Assembly (NCBI GenBank): GCA_029945625.1
Contig: JAQSCW010000055.1
Span: forward strand, 310,001 to 374,000
Length of the DNA: 64,000 nucleotides
Direction: 5' to 3'
Origin: a bacterium
GTDB lineage: Bacteria > Bacteroidota > Bacteroidia > B-17B0 > Aurantibacillaceae
Each line of letters opens with the position of its first letter. Position 1 is the stretch's first letter. Below the pieces are notes generated by a model. The model was not told where the DNA came from, made no database searches, and saw only the letters and a list, made by a program, of their open reading frames with translations. Below are positions 15,588-24,710 of this stretch, one piece after another. Position numbers and translations under genes: made by a program.

Positions 15588-17692
15588 GCGTTAACAGTTA
15601 AGTTTTTTGTTTTTAACACTTCTGCTTTTTCCTTTTCACTCTTGAAGTAATTGTAGATCTCGTCCTGCACCCTGATGTTCCTCTCTCCGGGTTTAAGTTT
15701 CTTATACAGGTTTTCCTGCTTACGATCTAGAATTCTCACTTTGGTATTACCCGACAACTGAATTTTTATAATGTCTCTGAGCTGCTTCCTGATTTCTTCA
15801 CTGTAAATAGGCACAGCCACTTCACTTCTGTCATCCAAATTTCGGCTCATCCAGTCGGCCGACGAAATAAATATTTTTTCTTTGCCGTTATTGTGAAAAA
15901 TAAATACACGGGTGTGTTCGAGGTATTTGTCAACAATGCTATACGCTTTAATGTTGTCGCTCCAGCCTTCCATTTCGGTGACAAGTGAACAAGCTCCGCG
16001 GATAATGAGTGTGATTTTCACTCCGGCCCTGCTTGCTTCGTATAATTTTCCGATCATCTCCCGATCAACAAGACTGTTCATTTTTAAAATGATTTCGGCA
16101 GGCTTTTTGTTTTTTGCATAACGAATTTCCTTGTTTATTAATTCAATAAACTGTTTACGCATAAAGAACGGCGCTACTACAAGATGTTTAAACGCCTGTA
16201 CCTTAAAATTATTTTCATAAAAATCAAAGGTCTTTATGATATCGGCCGCAATGTCTTTGTTAGCGGTAAGCAACGAAAAGTCGGTATAGATCTTTGATGT
16301 TTTTTCGTTGAAATTTCCGGTACCAATGTGAGCGTAATGTACTTCCTTGCCACTTTCGCGGGCTGAAACAATAAAGAGTTTGGAGTGGACCTTAAGTCCG
16401 GGAACACCATAGATCACACGGGCACCTTCTTCCTGCAATTTATTACCCCAGTAAATATTATTCTCTTCGTCAAATCTTGCCTGTAGTTCAATGAGAACGG
16501 TTACCTTTTTTCCGTTCTTCACCGCATTTATTAAAGCGTTTGCAATCTTGGAAGAATCGGCCACGCGGTATAGGGTAATTTTGATACTTTCTACGGAAGG
16601 ATCGATAGAGGCCTCGCGCAATAAATTAATAATATGATTGTAAGTGTGGTAAGGATAATGAAGGAGAATATCTTTTTCTTTGATCACCTTTAGGGTGGTG
16701 AACGCATTATTTTTCAGATCTTTATGCTGAAGTTGCATGGGATGATTGTACACTAATTCTTTTTCTCCCAGATCGGGAAAATCCATGAAGTTCTTAAAGT
16801 TGTGGTATCTGCCTCCGGGAATGGCATTGTCCTTCTTGGCCATTCCCAATTTCTTCATAATATGCTTCAACATGTCATCGGGCATGGCCGCATCGTACAC
16901 AAACCTAACCGGTTGCCCCTGTTTACGCGCTTTCACACTTTTTGAGATCTTTTCGATCATGCTTTTACTCACGTCGTTGTCAATATCCAATTCAGCGTCG
17001 CGCGTGAGTTTAATATTATACGCCTCGGCTGTGCGGTATCCAAATACCTCAAAGATTTGATCGGTACTAAAACGAATAACATCATCTACCAGCATGATGT
17101 AACGTTTCTTACGGTGCACCGGCAGCTGAACGAAGCGGGAAGTAATGTTAGAAGGAATTTCAATGATCGCGTATTTTGATTTGCGATTCTGGATTATTGA
17201 CTCAAGTCGGAGGTACAAATAGCTGGCCTTATCTTTCATATAAGGAAAAGGTTTGCTGTCATCAATCATCACCGGAAATAAATTCGAAACCAATTCATTT
17301 CTGAAATACTCCGACACGTAGATGCGTTGGGTGCTGGTAAGTTGTTTTTCGTTCACGATGAACACATTTCGGGCAGCCAGCTCTACCAAAAGTTCCTGAT
17401 AGATGTTCTCAAAATTGTTTTGCTGCTCTATTACTTTTCGTTGCAAACGTGTGAGCAGCTCCTTCGGATCTTCCCCGTATACCGAAAGCGCTTTTTTCCC
17501 GAGTTTTGCAAGTCGTTTCACCGTGGCCACACGCACCCGGTAAAATTCGTCACGGTTATTGCTGAAGATCCCCAAAAACTTTAAACGTTCAATAAGAGGC
17601 GTACTGGTATCGGCAGCCTCCTGAAGCACCCGTTCATTAAACGATAGCCAACTTATTTCTCTGTTAATATATGGGAATAATTTACTTTTCAT
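15584..17692 (-). CDS. ppk1: Polyphosphate kinase 1
   Basis: 702 residues, full length. The N-domain opens with YINREISWLSFNERVLQEA, the middle holds the SIKITLYRVADSSKIANALINA block, and the catalytic C-domains have PLD-like motifs. H436 in LKVHSKLF is the expected autophosphorylated histidine, close in position to His435 of the E. coli enzyme. HIGTGNFNE and HTRVFIFHNNG are further active-site segments. PPK1 reversibly polymerises the gamma phosphate of ATP into polyphosphate at the membrane. It follows sixA by 14 bp and overlaps ppx by four bases, so synthesis and degradation are co-transcribed. Confidence 0.97.
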   Translation of the reverse strand: MKSKLFPYINREISWLSFNERVLQEAADTSTPLIERLKFLGIFSNNRDEFYRVRVATVKRLAKLGKKALSVYGEDPKELLTRLQRKVIEQQNNFENIYQELLVELAARNVFIVNEKQLTSTQRIYVSEYFRNELVSNLFPVMIDDSKPFPYMKDKASYLYLRLESIIQNRKSKYAIIEIPSNITSRFVQLPVHRKKRYIMLVDDVIRFSTDQIFEVFGYRTAEAYNIKLTRDAELDIDNDVSKSMIEKISKSVKARKQGQPVRFVYDAAMPDDMLKHIMKKLGMAKKDNAIPGGRYHNFKNFMDFPDLGEKELVYNHPMQLQHKDLKNNAFTTLKVIKEKDILLHYPYHTYNHIINLLREASIDPSVESIKITLYRVADSSKIANALINAVKNGKKVTVLIELQARFDEENNIYWGNKLQEEGARVIYGVPGLKVHSKLFIVSARESGKEVHYAHIGTGNFNEKTSKIYTDFSLLTANKDIAADIIKTFDFYENNFKVQAFKHLVVAPFFMRKQFIELINKEIRYAKNKKPAEIILKMNSLVDREMIGKLYEASRAGVKITLIIRGACSLVTEMEGWSDNIKAYSIVDKYLEHTRVFIFHNNGKEKIFISSADWMSRNLDDRSEVAVPIYSEEIRKQLRDIIKIQLSGNTKVRILDRKQENLYKKLKPGERNIRVQDEIYNYFKSEKEKAEVLKTKNLTVNA

Positions 17693-17706
17693 AAGGCAAA
17701 TTTGTT

Positions 17707-18213
17707 CTAATTCTTGTTTCTGAAATTCCTCGGGTAATGGTGGTAACTATTCTTGCAATTGCCCGGTGCTAGGTCGGGCCACCTGTCAACGTCCACTTGA
17801 AAAGAAATAATGCCACAGGTTGGAACATTATCGAAGTACAGATCACCCGCCAAGTGATTGCAGAGGTCGGTGATGGATGGATTGTGGCCAACCAACATCA
17901 GCGAACTTAAAGAATCGTCCTGCTCTTTAATCACCTTAAGTAGGGTATGCACCGAACTTTCATAGATCCGCTCATCGATTATAAAATGATCCATCTCCAG
18001 ATTTATGCCACGCACAAAGATCAAGGCCGTAGCAATGGCCCGTGTTGCCGTACTGCTGACTACCAGTTCGGGCAAAGTTTGGTGTTTTAAGTACCATTTG
18101 CTGAGAAGATAGGCATCGTCATAGCCGCGCTCGTTCAAATGACGGTCTATGTCCCTCAGTCCTTCGTTTCCCCAATCACTTTTGGCGTGTCTGATCAGTA
18201 CCAATTCCTTCAT
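17707..18213 (-). CDS. sixA: SixA-like histidine phosphatase
   Basis: 168 residues. The N-terminal LVLIRHAKSDWG gives the catalytic RH(A/G) motif, with R8 and H9, and VGHNPSITDL supplies the second histidine block. The family is the short, one-domain branch of the phosphoglycerate mutase-like histidine phosphatases. E. coli SixA dephosphorylates the histidine on the ArcB HPt domain or on PtsN-related carriers. In Bacteroidota the gene is often beside ppk/ppx, as here, and its substrate there is not established. It is the first gene of the minus-strand run; the 182-bp gap upstream is shared with the divergent DUF2130 gene. Confidence 0.88.
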   Translation of the reverse strand: MKELVLIRHAKSDWGNEGLRDIDRHLNERGYDDAYLLSKWYLKHQTLPELVVSSTATRAIATALIFVRGINLEMDHFIIDERIYESSVHTLLKVIKEQDDSLSSLMLVGHNPSITDLCNHLAGDLYFDNVPTCGIISFQVDVDRWPDLAPGNCKNSYHHYPRNFRNKN

Positions 18214-18395
18214 GAATGCTTCAATTTTAATTTCCGCAGAAATGTGATGTTTTCCCAGCCTACTGTTCGTTTTGTTTTTTGACCATGTCTTTTCACTTTT
18301 TCAAATTGAGTTGATGAACCTCTTTTATAATTGATCATAAAACAATTCAAATTAAATTACTTTAAGTCATAAATTTACACAAAAGCTAATTTGTT

Positions 18396-19616
18396 ATGAG
18401 TAATAATTCAACAATAAAATGCCCTAATTGTCAACACGAGTTTCCTATTGGCAATGCCTTGGCTCAAGAGATTGAAAACGACATAAGAGGTAAATATTTG
18501 AAACGTTTTAACGAGGACAAACAAAAGTTAGATGCCGAAAAAGCCTTGCTGGCGAAAGAGGGAGAGCAGTTGAAACTGATGTCCGATCAGCAGGAACGCA
18601 TTTTAGCCGATAAATTACGCATGGCCAAGATTCAGATGGAGGAAGATGCTATGAAAAAAGCGGGTGCAGACGTACAGGCACAAATGGAGATGTTGAACAA
18701 GGAATTAAGTGAAAAGTCACAGAAACTTAAAGAAAGTCAGATCAAGGAACTGGAATTGCTTCAAAAGGAAAAGCAGATCAGAGAGCGTGAAGAAAGCTTG
18801 AAACTGGATCTTGAAAAACAGCTCATTGAGGGCCGCAAAGAAATTGAGGATCGCGTTAAAAAAATGGAAAGTGAACGTTCTGATCTGAAAATAAAGGAAC
18901 TTGAAAAAAAACTGGCCGATCAAAGTGAACTGGCTGAAACCATGCGTCGCAAGGCCGAGCAAGGGAGCATGCAATTGCAGGGAGAAGTATTGGAGCTGGC
19001 TCTTGAAGAATTATTGCGTGCTACTTTTCCCTTCGATACCATAGAAGAGGTTGCAAAGGGGACCAAAGGGGCCGACTGTATTCAGTTCGTTAAAAACAAT
19101 AAATCCGAATTTTGTGGAAAGATCATTTATGAAAGTAAACGTACAAAGGCCTTCACACAGGAGTGGATCGAAAAACTTAAAAACGACATGCGTGCCCAGC
19201 AGGCCAATATTGCTGTAATTGTGACCGAAACATTACCGAAGGATATGGATGCGTTTGGATTTAAAGACGGGGTTTGGATCTGTCGCTTTGCCGACGTAAA
19301 ACCGCTGGCGTTTATCTTACGCGATGGCTTGATTCAGCTTCAGGGTGCCGTGGCAAGTCAGGAAAATAAGGGCGATAAAATGCAACTCCTGTATAATTAT
19401 CTGACGGCAAATGAGTTCCGTCAAAATATTGAGGCAGTGGTGGAAGGCTTTTTGGCTCTTAGAGACAGCATTACGCGTGAAAAGATGCAAATGGAGAAGA
19501 TTTGGAAAGAACGCGAAAAACAATTGGAAAAAGTACTGCTCAATACCACGCAGTTTTACGGCTCCATAAAGGGCATCGCCGGCAATGCCATCGGCGACCT
19601 CAAAATGCTGGAATAA
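18396..19616 (+). CDS. DUF2130 domain protein with N-terminal CxxC knuckle and long coiled coil
   Basis: 406 residues. A CPNCQHEF element at residues 9-16 offers a single CxxC pair, so a full zinc ribbon would need dimerisation or other ligands. Residues 25-195 are a long K/E/Q-rich coiled coil. The C-terminal half is the DUF2130 domain, including EVAKGTKGADCIQ and IYESKRTKAFTQEWIEKLK. The spacing of acidic and lysine residues there is reminiscent of PD-(D/E)xK nucleases. The molecular function is not known to me. It stands alone between divergent sixA and the next gene. A short T-rich run after the stop could end transcription. Confidence 0.85.
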   Translation: MSNNSTIKCPNCQHEFPIGNALAQEIENDIRGKYLKRFNEDKQKLDAEKALLAKEGEQLKLMSDQQERILADKLRMAKIQMEEDAMKKAGADVQAQMEMLNKELSEKSQKLKESQIKELELLQKEKQIREREESLKLDLEKQLIEGRKEIEDRVKKMESERSDLKIKELEKKLADQSELAETMRRKAEQGSMQLQGEVLELALEELLRATFPFDTIEEVAKGTKGADCIQFVKNNKSEFCGKIIYESKRTKAFTQEWIEKLKNDMRAQQANIAVIVTETLPKDMDAFGFKDGVWICRFADVKPLAFILRDGLIQLQGAVASQENKGDKMQLLYNYLTANEFRQNIEAVVEGFLALRDSITREKMQMEKIWKEREKQLEKVLLNTTQFYGSIKGIAGNAIGDLKMLE

Positions 19617-19696
19617 TTCTTTTTTGTCTTTTTTAAGAACTTCATTCGTCTTCTATCTGAAACAATTTTTGTACTTTTAGTTCTTGCAATTAACTA

Positions 19697-22600
19697 TTGA
19701 TTAGGCGCAGTTTTCTATATTTTTTTCTAGCATCCGCTTCTTTTTTAAAAGCACAGTTCAATTATGGGCACCAAATGGATTTTGGCAAAAACCGGATCCA
19801 ATACCAGCAATTTGTATGGACCTATTTGGATTATGAGCGGTACCGCGTGTATTCCTATCAGGGTGGCACCGAATTGGCGAAGTACGCTTCGGTAAGTGCC
19901 GAAAAGCAGCTAAAGATGATCGAGAAACGGCTGGATTATCAATCGGAAGATAAGATCAGCATTTTGGTATATAACAATCAAAACGATTTTAAACAAAGCA
20001 ACCTTGGCCTAAGTACCGACGAACAATCCAATGTTGGGGGTGTTACGCGCATCATTGCCGATAAAATCAATGTGTTTTTCAATGGATCCCATACCGATCT
20101 CGATGAACAAATTAGAGCCGGTATCGCTGAATTACTGATTAACAAAATTCTTTACGGGGGAAATGCCCGCGAAGTGGTAAGGAATTCTACGCTGGTGAAT
20201 ATTCCCCCTTGGTACGTGCAAGGACTCGTAAAATATCTTGCGCAAGGGTGGACGAGCTATGACGATAACGTATTGTACGATGATTTAAAAAATAATAATT
20301 TCAGTTCGTTTAACCGGCTCAGTGGAAAGCAGGCAATACAGGCCGGTCATGCATTGTGGTACTACATCGTTTCCACTTTTGGAGAGGGAATGATCCCCAA
20401 CTTGCTTTATATGACAAGGGTTTCAAGGAGTCCCGACAATGCCCTTCAGTATACCATTGGCCTCACGCTATCCAATTTGATTTACGATTTCACCGAATCC
20501 TACCAGCGTAAACTCTACATGTTTCGTGATTCCCTTCGTCAGTCACCCATCAACAACAACAGCGTTCTTAAGAGGTATAGAAGCACACGCCATTACCACC
20601 AGTTAAAAGTGAATAGTGAAGGCAATCAGGTGGTGTATTCGCGCAACGAACTCAATCAACTACGTGTGTATTTGAAAGATCTTGATACTCACAAAGAGAC
20701 GCGCATTTTGAAATACGGCGCTAAGATTGAGCAGATAGACGATTACAATTATCCCTTACTGGGTTGGCATCCCAATGGGAAAATAGTGGCGATGATCTAC
20801 GAGCGGCGCGACAAATTGATTCTTCAAACACTGAATACCGAAACGAACGAAATGGTGCGACGAAACTTACCAAGTTTTGAAAAGATTAACAGTTTTTCAT
20901 TTAGCAGTGATGGCAAAAAACTGGTGATGAGCGCTGAAAAAAAGGGAAAAGGACAAAGTGATATTTTTGTTTTTGGAATCAATTCCAGCGCCATTGAGCA
21001 ACTCACCAACGATATATGGGATGACCTTAATCCTGTTTTTATTAAAGGCACGCAACAGGTAGTATTTGAAAGCAACCGTTTAAACGACACTATTAGAGCC
21101 TCCGACGATGCCAATTATTTTGTAAAATTGAATCGTAACAAAGATCTGTTTATGGCCCCCTACCCATTTAAGAGCAAAGTGTTGGTGAGAGTGAGTAATA
21201 CACCCGACATCAATGAAACGCAACCCCAAACCTACCATGGTCAATACCTCACTTACCTTAGCGACAAGAACGGAATCTACAACAGGTATTTTGCCGAATT
21301 CGACAGCAGTATTTCATTTGTGGATACCACCGAACATTACCGATACTTCTTTAAATCTAAGCCGGTTACTAATTACGACCGGAATATTATTGAGCATCAC
21401 CTAAATAGTGAAGGAACCCGCGTGGCTGAGGTCATCTATGCGAATAGTACCGATATGTTATTGGTTTCACCTCTTCCCGATCTGAAAGAGTTAAGTAAAG
21501 TTCCACCGGTAAACACCTGGGAGAGAAATTACATTAGTCCTGCCATCATCGACCCATCCAATTATAAAGAGCCCAAACCGGCTGAAGTGCTCATACAACT
21601 AAAAACGGGAGATCCGGAGCCGAAGGGCATTGATTTTGAAAATTATAAATTCGACAATGAGAAGGGTAAAAATCAGGCGGAACCGGCAAAAACTGCACCT
21701 GCCGGAAAAAAAGACTCCGTAAAGGCGGGCAAACAAGACCCATCCTTTAAATTTCCGATTTTAAAAAATTATTACACGTCGTTTTACACCGATAAGGTGG
21801 TGACTCAACTCGATAATTCTTATTTAGCAAACAATTACCAAGTATTTGCAGGTGGAGGTTCTCCGGTGTATTTAAATCCCGGATTCAATTTCCTAACCAA
21901 AGTATCCATCACCGATCTGTTCGAAGACCAACGGATTACGGGAGGTTTCAGAATTAACCCAAATCTGGATAATGAATTCATGCTTTCATGGGAACAGAGA
22001 AAAAGATTATTCGACCATCAGGTTCTGCTTGATCGGCAAACATTTTCAGAGGCCGCAGTTTCGCCAAACAATTCAGGGGGATATCTGGCTAAGATTAATA
22101 CCAGCACCATCCGATATTCGATAAGGTACCCTTTCAGTCCGGTTGCTGCTCTGCGCTTGTCGCTAATGTACCGTAACGACAGGGCTGTGCCTTTATCCAC
22201 CGATGAATATCCTCTTTCGCTAAAACGAAGTTATCAAAATTTGGGAGGTATTCGCTTGGAATACATTTATGATAATACACGCAAGGTGATGCTTAATATT
22301 TTGAATGGCGCACGTTTAAAGGTGTGGACCGAATACTGGAAATTTAATTCAGACAAACCACGTGATCTGTTCACTTCGGGTTTTGATATCCGGCATTACC
22401 AAAGAGTGCATCGCCAAATCACCTTTTGTAACCGCCTGGCAGGTGGAAATTCACTGGGTAGCGATCGACTCATTTTTTATATGGGAGGGGTTGATAATTG
22501 GTGGTTGCCGCAATTTAATAACAATGTGAATATTGTAAAACCTGAGCAGTATGGATTCCAAACTCTGGCTACAAACATGCGCGGTTATCAACAGAATATC

Positions 22601-22996
22601 AGAAATGGAAATAATTTCCTTTTGCTTAATTCCGAATTACGAATCCCACTGGTAAAATATCTAATCGATTATCCCCTCCGAAACGATTTTGTGAATAATT
22701 TTCAAGTGATTGGATTCACCGATATCGGTATGGCCTGGTATGGTCGCAACCCGCTTAGTGCCGAGAATACCGAAAATACTATTTCCTATGTATACAATGA
22801 TCCTCAGTTAGGGTATGGTGGTACGGGAGTGGTGGTAACTGTGATTGATAACAAGAACCCGTTGGTTGGTGGAATTGGCTTTGGAATGCGCTCGCGGTTG
22901 TTGGGGTATTTTGTTAGGCTGGATTTTGGATGGGGAATAGACAATTGGAAGATTGCCAAGAATATTGTTGCATTTTCTCTAGCTACCGATTTTTAA
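19697..22996 (+). CDS. Large secreted/outer-membrane protein: peptidase-MA-like region, TolB/WD40-like propeller, C-terminal beta-barrel
   Basis: 1099 residues from TTG 19697. A signal peptide (residues 1-20, ending LKAQ) is followed by a region resembling the gluzincin-like peptidase MA module, without an evident HExxH. Residues about 290-540 hold beta-propeller blades of the TolB/PD40 type (LLGWHPNGKIVAMIYER; FSFSSDGKKLVMSAEKKGKGQSDIF; NPVFIKGTQQVVFESNR). A K/P-rich linker near residues 650-690 leads to a region rich in alternating beta strands (from about 700) that ends in Phe, as outer-membrane barrels do. The architecture suggests a propeller facing the periplasm, tethered to its own barrel. 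Two short-spaced genes follow. Function is unknown. Confidence 0.8.
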   Translation: MIRRSFLYFFLASASFLKAQFNYGHQMDFGKNRIQYQQFVWTYLDYERYRVYSYQGGTELAKYASVSAEKQLKMIEKRLDYQSEDKISILVYNNQNDFKQSNLGLSTDEQSNVGGVTRIIADKINVFFNGSHTDLDEQIRAGIAELLINKILYGGNAREVVRNSTLVNIPPWYVQGLVKYLAQGWTSYDDNVLYDDLKNNNFSSFNRLSGKQAIQAGHALWYYIVSTFGEGMIPNLLYMTRVSRSPDNALQYTIGLTLSNLIYDFTESYQRKLYMFRDSLRQSPINNNSVLKRYRSTRHYHQLKVNSEGNQVVYSRNELNQLRVYLKDLDTHKETRILKYGAKIEQIDDYNYPLLGWHPNGKIVAMIYERRDKLILQTLNTETNEMVRRNLPSFEKINSFSFSSDGKKLVMSAEKKGKGQSDIFVFGINSSAIEQLTNDIWDDLNPVFIKGTQQVVFESNRLNDTIRASDDANYFVKLNRNKDLFMAPYPFKSKVLVRVSNTPDINETQPQTYHGQYLTYLSDKNGIYNRYFAEFDSSISFVDTTEHYRYFFKSKPVTNYDRNIIEHHLNSEGTRVAEVIYANSTDMLLVSPLPDLKELSKVPPVNTWERNYISPAIIDPSNYKEPKPAEVLIQLKTGDPEPKGIDFENYKFDNEKGKNQAEPAKTAPAGKKDSVKAGKQDPSFKFPILKNYYTSFYTDKVVTQLDNSYLANNYQVFAGGGSPVYLNPGFNFLTKVSITDLFEDQRITGGFRINPNLDNEFMLSWEQRKRLFDHQVLLDRQTFSEAAVSPNNSGGYLAKINTSTIRYSIRYPFSPVAALRLSLMYRNDRAVPLSTDEYPLSLKRSYQNLGGIRLEYIYDNTRKVMLNILNGARLKVWTEYWKFNSDKPRDLFTSGFDIRHYQRVHRQITFCNRLAGGNSLGSDRLIFYMGGVDNWWLPQFNNNVNIVKPEQYGFQTLATNMRGYQQNIRNGNNFLLLNSELRIPLVKYLIDYPLRNDFVNNFQVIGFTDIGMAWYGRNPLSAENTENTISYVYNDPQLGYGGTGVVVTVIDNKNPLVGGIGFGMRSRLLGYFVRLDFGWGIDNWKIAKNIVAFSLATDF

Positions 22997-22999
22997 TTA

Positions 23000-23368
23000 A
23001 TGACTATGACTGAAATTCTTATTTTATTGGCAATCGGACTCTTGGCCGGGTTTTTAAGCGGACTTGTTGGTATAGGCGGCGGCATTGTGATTGTGCCAAT
23101 TCTGGTGTACGCATTTAGTATGAATCAAAAGGCAGCTCAGGGAACCACCCTTTTTATGTTTTTGCTTCCTGTCGGAATTCTAGGTGTTTACAACTATTAC
23201 AAGGCCGGGCATGTCGATTTTAGATTAGCCGCCATCATGGCGATCACTTTTGTAGCCGGTAGTTATTTTGGAAGTAAAACGGCGATTAATATCGACACCA
23301 AATTGGTGAAGCAGATTTTTGCGGTATGCATGATCCTTATTGGCATAAAAATGTTGTGGGGAAAATAA
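23000..23368 (+). CDS. Half-size TauE/SafE-family membrane protein
   Basis: 122 residues with four predicted helices, about half the usual 240-270 residues of TauE/SafE sulfite/organosulfonate exporters. The conserved loop GLVGIGGGIVIVPIL (about residues 22-36) matches the N-terminal half of the family's internal duplication, and GSYFGSKTA fits its second block. There is no second half downstream: the stop is directly followed by the M20 start. Complete half-size members exist and may work as dimers, so I treat it as intact. It starts just 3 bp after the preceding stop. Confidence 0.82.
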   Translation: MTMTEILILLAIGLLAGFLSGLVGIGGGIVIVPILVYAFSMNQKAAQGTTLFMFLLPVGILGVYNYYKAGHVDFRLAAIMAITFVAGSYFGSKTAINIDTKLVKQIFAVCMILIGIKMLWGK

Positions 23369-24577
23369 ATGCTGAGCGAAGATAAAATAAGAACTTTGGC
23401 CGAGGGGTACTTCAAAAAAGTATTGGAAATAAGACGGCACCTGCACCGGCATCCCGAGCTCAGCTTTGCCGAATTCGAGACTTCTAAATTTATTCAAAAA
23501 CAACTTAGTGAAGCCGGAATACCGTTTACTAGCGGCCATGTAAAAACCGGCATTATAGCCCTCATTAAAGGAAAAAACCCGGGCAAGCGCACCCTTTTAC
23601 TTCGTGCCGATATGGATGCCTTGCCGATCCAAGAAATTAATGATGTACCCTATTGCTCCCAGAACAAAGGTATCATGCATGCCTGTGGACACGACGTTCA
23701 CTCCGCATGTGCGCTCGGCGCCGCTTTGATCTTAAACGATCTTAGAGATCACTTTGAAGGCAGTATAAAGATCATGTTTCAGCCCGGGGAAGAAGTATTG
23801 CCTGGTGGTGCCAATCTAATGATTAGGGAGGGTGTGCTCGAAAATCCTCAGGTAGATAGAGCTATTGCCTTACATGTGTTTCCCAGTATGGAAACCGGGA
23901 AAGTGGGATTTAGAAGCGGAATGTACATGGCCAGTACGGACGAATTATATCTTACCGTAAAGGGAAAGGGTGGTCACGCTGCCATGCCCGCCGAGTACAT
24001 AAATCCACTTATTAGTGCGAGTGAAATTTTATTGGCGATTAACACAAAATACATGCTGCCCCAAGAAATAAAAGGAACTCCTGCTGAGCACATTCCAACG
24101 GTTGTGGCCTTTGGCAAAATTGAAGGTAGGGGAGCTACCAACATCATTCCCGAGAAAGTGGAACTGGCGGGAACTCTGAGAACCATGGATGAGGCTTGGC
24201 GCGAACAACTTCATTTTGATTTAAAAGAATTGGTGAAACGTATTTCGAAGAAAAATAATGTTGAAGCGGAATTAAAGATTGAAAAGGGATATCCGTTCTT
24301 GGTAAATGATCCACAGTTCACCTCCTCCTGTTTTGCTGAGGCGCAAACATATCTGGGTAAGAATAGGGTGGAGGAACTTCCGTTACGAATGACCGCTGAG
24401 GATTTTGCCTTTATTTCGCAAAAAGTACCAAGTTGTTTTTTTAGATTAGGCACCGGCAATAAAGAGTTGGGCATCACTGCAGGGGTGCACACAGCTAATT
24501 TTAACATTGACGAAAATTCTCTCAAAATAGGCACAGGCCTTCTGGCTTGGCTGTGTATCAAAGGACTGGAAAGTTGA
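23369..24577 (+). CDS. M20-family amidohydrolase (aminoacylase/hippurate hydrolase-like)
   Basis: 402 residues, the expected length for M20D peptidases. The opening IRRHLHRHPELSFAEFETSKFI is diagnostic. Metal ligands appear in HACGHDVHSACALGAA (near residue 105) and the glutamates in FQPGEEVLPGGANLMI. The lid/dimerisation domain begins around GKGGHAAMPAEYINPL. Family members hydrolyse N-acyl or N-aroyl amino acids with a di-metal centre in the cytoplasm; the specific substrate cannot be told. The ATG directly abuts the stop of the TauE-like gene, so the two are certainly transcribed together. No terminator hairpin is clear downstream. Confidence 0.92.
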   Translation: MLSEDKIRTLAEGYFKKVLEIRRHLHRHPELSFAEFETSKFIQKQLSEAGIPFTSGHVKTGIIALIKGKNPGKRTLLLRADMDALPIQEINDVPYCSQNKGIMHACGHDVHSACALGAALILNDLRDHFEGSIKIMFQPGEEVLPGGANLMIREGVLENPQVDRAIALHVFPSMETGKVGFRSGMYMASTDELYLTVKGKGGHAAMPAEYINPLISASEILLAINTKYMLPQEIKGTPAEHIPTVVAFGKIEGRGATNIIPEKVELAGTLRTMDEAWREQLHFDLKELVKRISKKNNVEAELKIEKGYPFLVNDPQFTSSCFAEAQTYLGKNRVEELPLRMTAEDFAFISQKVPSCFFRLGTGNKELGITAGVHTANFNIDENSLKIGTGLLAWLCIKGLES

Positions 24578-24710
24578 CCCCAAAATAGCCCTTCCTTTCT
24601 CCAGCCCCATCTGTACTATATTTCCCGTCACCTAACGAGTTCAAAAACCGCCACTTTACCTTGGAAGACTCCTGTTTTTCACAATTTTGTATCTTTAAAT
24701 GCGTTAATTA

